From DATFLS01 sp964413425 (GTDB lineage: Bacteria; Fidelibacterota; JAANXI01): a stretch of DNA of 7,575 bases. Below the pieces are notes generated by a model. That model was not told where the DNA came from and made no database searches. It was given only the letters and a program-made list of their open reading frames with translations. Position 1 is the stretch's first letter. Each line of letters starts with the position of its first letter. Positions 5,774-7,575 of this stretch are shown piece after piece. A program made the position numbers and the translations under genes. The stretch is taken from the NCBI GenBank assembly GCA_964413425.1, contig CAYPST010000149.1:1-7575 (forward strand), read 5' to 3'.

Positions 5774-6448
5774 CTAATCGATGAATTCCGTCTCCCCGAA
5801 CTTTTGGACCTGCCGCACGAAATCCCGGACTTTCCGGCCGTCCAATTGACCGTCAGTACGAACCCCGCTGCACACATCAATCCCGAAAGGCCGGACTTTT
5901 TTTGTTGCTTCGGTGACATTCATCGGAGTTAATCCACCCGCCAGAAAGACAGGTTTGTCAACCTTCTGCACGATTTCCCGGCTGATCTCCCAATTGTGAA
6001 TTCGGCCCGTTCCTCCCAGGACTTTGGTTTCCCCGCCCGGATCCCCGGAATCCAGCAGAAGGGCGTCTGCATAGTCCTCCATCTCTTGTGCTGCGATAAC
6101 CGCCGAGTCGTCCGTCATATGTATTACCTGGATAATCTGTATGCCGGGAAGCCGCTCCTTCAATATTTTATGAGTTTCCGGTGTCTGTTTGTCCACCAGC
6201 TGGATAGCCCCGGTCCGGCAGCGCCCGTGCTGGCTGATAATCTGCTCCGGATCCTGCAGAGAAGTCAGCAGCACGCTGGTGATTCCGGGCGGCGTCCAAT
6301 CGGCGACGGCACGGATCGTCTCCTCCGCTATCACCCCGGGCCCGCTGGGCATCTCTGAGATCAGACCGATGGCCGAGGCGCTGGCATCAACCGCAATCCT
6401 GGCTTCCTTGACATTCTGGATACAACAAATTTTAATTCTGGGAATCAT
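5774..6448 (-). CDS. TrpF-family phosphoribosylanthranilate isomerase-like protein
   Basis: This 224-residue protein is a single (beta/alpha)8 barrel of PRAI length. In tryptophan synthesis PRAI converts N-(5-phosphoribosyl)anthranilate to CdRP. Family marks are KICC (6-9), where Cys8 matches the catalytic Cys; LLLDS (130-134), where Asp133 matches the catalytic Asp; GGTGRIHNW (145-153, usually GGTGxxFDW); LAGGLTPMNV (169-178); and GIDVCSGVRTDG (189-200, usually DxSSGVE). The usual FxxxSPR segment after strand 2 reads ISEMPSGPGVI (30-40), so the substrate-binding Arg appears to be missing, and SGVE has become SGVR. I recall this MPSGPGVI/DVCSGVRT variant as a recurring PRAI-like branch. The true substrate may differ. 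No other trp gene is nearby. RBS GAAGGG ends 7 bases before the ATG. It is expressed away from the upstream Gfo/Idh/MocA gene, behind a probable terminator. Confidence 0.85.
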   Translation of the reverse strand: MIPRIKICCIQNVKEARIAVDASASAIGLISEMPSGPGVIAEETIRAVADWTPPGITSVLLTSLQDPEQIISQHGRCRTGAIQLVDKQTPETHKILKERLPGIQIIQVIHMTDDSAVIAAQEMEDYADALLLDSGDPGGETKVLGGTGRIHNWEISREIVQKVDKPVFLAGGLTPMNVTEATKKVRPFGIDVCSGVRTDGQLDGRKVRDFVRQVQKFGETEFID

Positions 6449-6455
6449 AACATGA

Positions 6456-6461
6456 CCCTTC
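6456..6461 (-). promoter_or_regulatory. Ribosome binding site of the TrpF-like gene
   Basis: GAAGGG on the minus strand is 7 bases from the ATG at 6448. It supports the start that gives the N-terminal KICC motif at the expected position for the family. Confidence 0.65.
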
Positions 6462-6500
6462 AGCAGGTGTCAGGCGCCAAGAAAGTTGTGCTGGCTTGCG

Positions 6501-6524
6501 AAAACCGCCGGAGGATGCGGCGGT
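6501..6524 (-). terminator. Probable intrinsic terminator after the second oxidoreductase
   Basis: On the minus strand ACCGCCG (6524-6518) pairs perfectly with CGGCGGT (6510-6504) around a 7-base loop. It is followed by a short T-run (about four T, counting the last stem base, then CGC). It lies about 45 bases after the stop at 6569. The short T-run makes it a modest terminator. Confidence 0.5.
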
Positions 6525-6568
6525 CGCCGATCGCTGAAACAAATTACCTACGGGATGCATCGGTGACT

Positions 6569-7575
6569 CTATAACTCCCATCCCGTCCGATATTCCCGGC
6601 GGAGATACTGATTTGCCTCCGGCACGTTGGTAATGGTCATGTTGTCGGAGTCCCATTCCAGCCGCTTGCCTGTTCGCTGGGCGATGGTCCCCAGGCAGAT
6701 GGTTTCACTGAGCCTGCTGGTCACTTCAAACCGGGCATCGGATGGTTCCCCGCCCATGCAGGCCCGTATCCACTGGTCGAATTCGTCAATAGGCCGGGGC
6801 AGTGCCTCCGGGGGCCGCTGGTAGGCCCGCATTTTCTCTTCCGGAATGATCCGGGGACTGCCGCCGCTGAATCCGGCCAGGATTTTTCCGTTGTCACCCA
6901 CCAGTAACATGCCTTCGTCAGGCATATCCCGCTTGTCTATTTTCAGTTCCTCCGGTGTGGGCGGTTTCATATTGCCGTCATACCAGTGCAGGCTGACCGG
7001 CGGCATGTCCTCCCGGGCCGGGAATTCGAAGTGTACGTTGGAGACTTCCGGGTAGGAGACATTGTTCTCCTGCTTTATCCAGTACCCGGGATCAATAGTC
7101 CAGGTCTGACTGCAGCTGGCTTCCGCACTTACCGGAGCGGTCAATTGGAGCATCTTGAAAATCTGGTAGAAGCTGTAGTGTCCCATATCGCCCAGTGCTC
7201 CGGTTCCGAAATCATACCAGCCGCGGAAGACTCCGTGGGTGAAGGAAGGATGATAGGGCCGATGCGGCACAGGGCCCAGCCACAGATCCCAATCAAAACC
7301 CTCGGGAACCGGCACAGATTCCCTGGGATAGTCCGCCATTCCCTGGGGCCAGAACGGCCGGGTCGACCAGTTGTGCACCTCGCGCACCGGACCGATAGCT
7401 TCGTCCCGGAGCCATTCGGTTAACAGGGGTGTGGTTTCATTATCCGCAGAGCAGAACATGTGTGTTGCCACCCCGGTTTCCCGTGCGACTTCCCTGACCA
7501 ATCGTGCCTCATGCAACACATTCGCCACGGGTTTGTGGGTGATGACATGCTTTCCCGCTTTCATCCCGGCGATGG
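6569..7575 (-). CDS. Gfo/Idh/MocA family protein with altered catalytic motif (partial, N-terminus outside window)
   Basis: This is the C-terminal 331+ residues of a second family member. The frame continues through the window edge (Ile-Ala-Gly before the Met at 7564), so that Met is internal. By alignment with the protein at 1846, about 115-120 residues are missing, including the Rossmann loop and any Tat signal. Similarity to that paralog is colinear to the end: GKHV, WDLWLGP, RPYHP, RGWxDFGTGxLGDMG, PxSLHWYDG, KILxGxxGxxxRIIPExKMxAY, and matching GWEL/GWDL C-termini. Two family motifs are changed. EKP is THKP, keeping Lys11 (numbered from 7564). The D-x3-H motif reads D126-M-G-H-Y130, so the catalytic His position is Tyr and a His is one residue earlier. 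I recall HKP plus DMGHYS as a recurring variant in FCB and Planctomycetes genomes. It may have a changed or lost dehydrogenase activity. Confidence 0.92.
   Translation of the reverse strand, partial: IAGMKAGKHVITHKPVANVLHEARLVREVARETGVATHMFCSADNETTPLLTEWLRDEAIGPVREVHNWSTRPFWPQGMADYPRESVPVPEGFDWDLWLGPVPHRPYHPSFTHGVFRGWYDFGTGALGDMGHYSFYQIFKMLQLTAPVSAEASCSQTWTIDPGYWIKQENNVSYPEVSNVHFEFPAREDMPPVSLHWYDGNMKPPTPEELKIDKRDMPDEGMLLVGDNGKILAGFSGGSPRIIPEEKMRAYQRPPEALPRPIDEFDQWIRACMGGEPSDARFEVTSRLSETICLGTIAQRTGKRLEWDSDNMTITNVPEANQYLRREYRTGWEL

Noticed and set aside
6446..6454. Two-codon upstream ORF (ATG TTA TGA) overlapping the TrpF-like start
   Set aside because: The overlap is real but such short strings arise by chance, and its ATG is too close to the ribosome binding site to be favoured.

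Overview
The window looks like chromosomal DNA from a free-living bacterium. It most resembles the Bacteroidota/Balneolota/Rhodothermota side of the FCB group, though that placement is an inference from protein style (two Tat-exported proteins, Gfo/Idh/MocA paralogs of a type common in FCB and Planctomycetes, the Era C-terminus) and from repeat style; there is no rRNA or marker gene to settle it. Coding density is low for a bacterium: five protein genes cover about two thirds of the window, and three intergenic gaps of 500 to 960 bp are packed with repeats.

Layout. 1-345: no convincing gene; it opens with a 70-bp repeat that recurs at 3648. 346-1341 (+): Tat-signal TIM-barrel-like protein of unknown function. 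1342-1845: 9-bp tandem tract, a 182-bp inverted-repeat element and a possible promoter. 1846-3195 (+): Tat-signal Gfo/Idh/MocA oxidoreductase. 3196-3820: a second inverted-repeat element between two 7-bp tandem tracts. 3821-4810 (-): Era GTPase, convergent with the oxidoreductase. 4811-5773: two diverged copies of a hairpin-rich repeat, then an 8-bp-phased tract. 5774-6448 (-): TrpF-family protein. 6449-6568: probable terminator. 6569-7575 (-): 3' part of a second Gfo/Idh/MocA protein, running off the window.

Function. The two Tat proteins and the second Gfo/Idh/MocA paralog fit extracytoplasmic or peripheral sugar/polyol oxidation, but no substrate can be read from the sequence. Era (ribosome assembly) and the TrpF-like protein (cytoplasmic small-molecule isomerase fold) are unrelated to that theme, and the genes do not form one operon. 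Within gene 1/gene 2 and era/trpF-like the gaps are too long and repeat-filled for simple co-transcription.

The most unusual content is the intergenic repeat ecology: (i) short tandem tracts with a GCAAAG core lie just downstream of three genes, each in the sense orientation of its gene; (ii) two elements share GTCATYCYGAGCG-type inverted ends; (iii) a GGATCCC-N3/4-GGGA palindromic module appears inside otherwise unrelated repeats; (iv) the second Gfo/Idh/MocA paralog has lost the family's catalytic histidine position.
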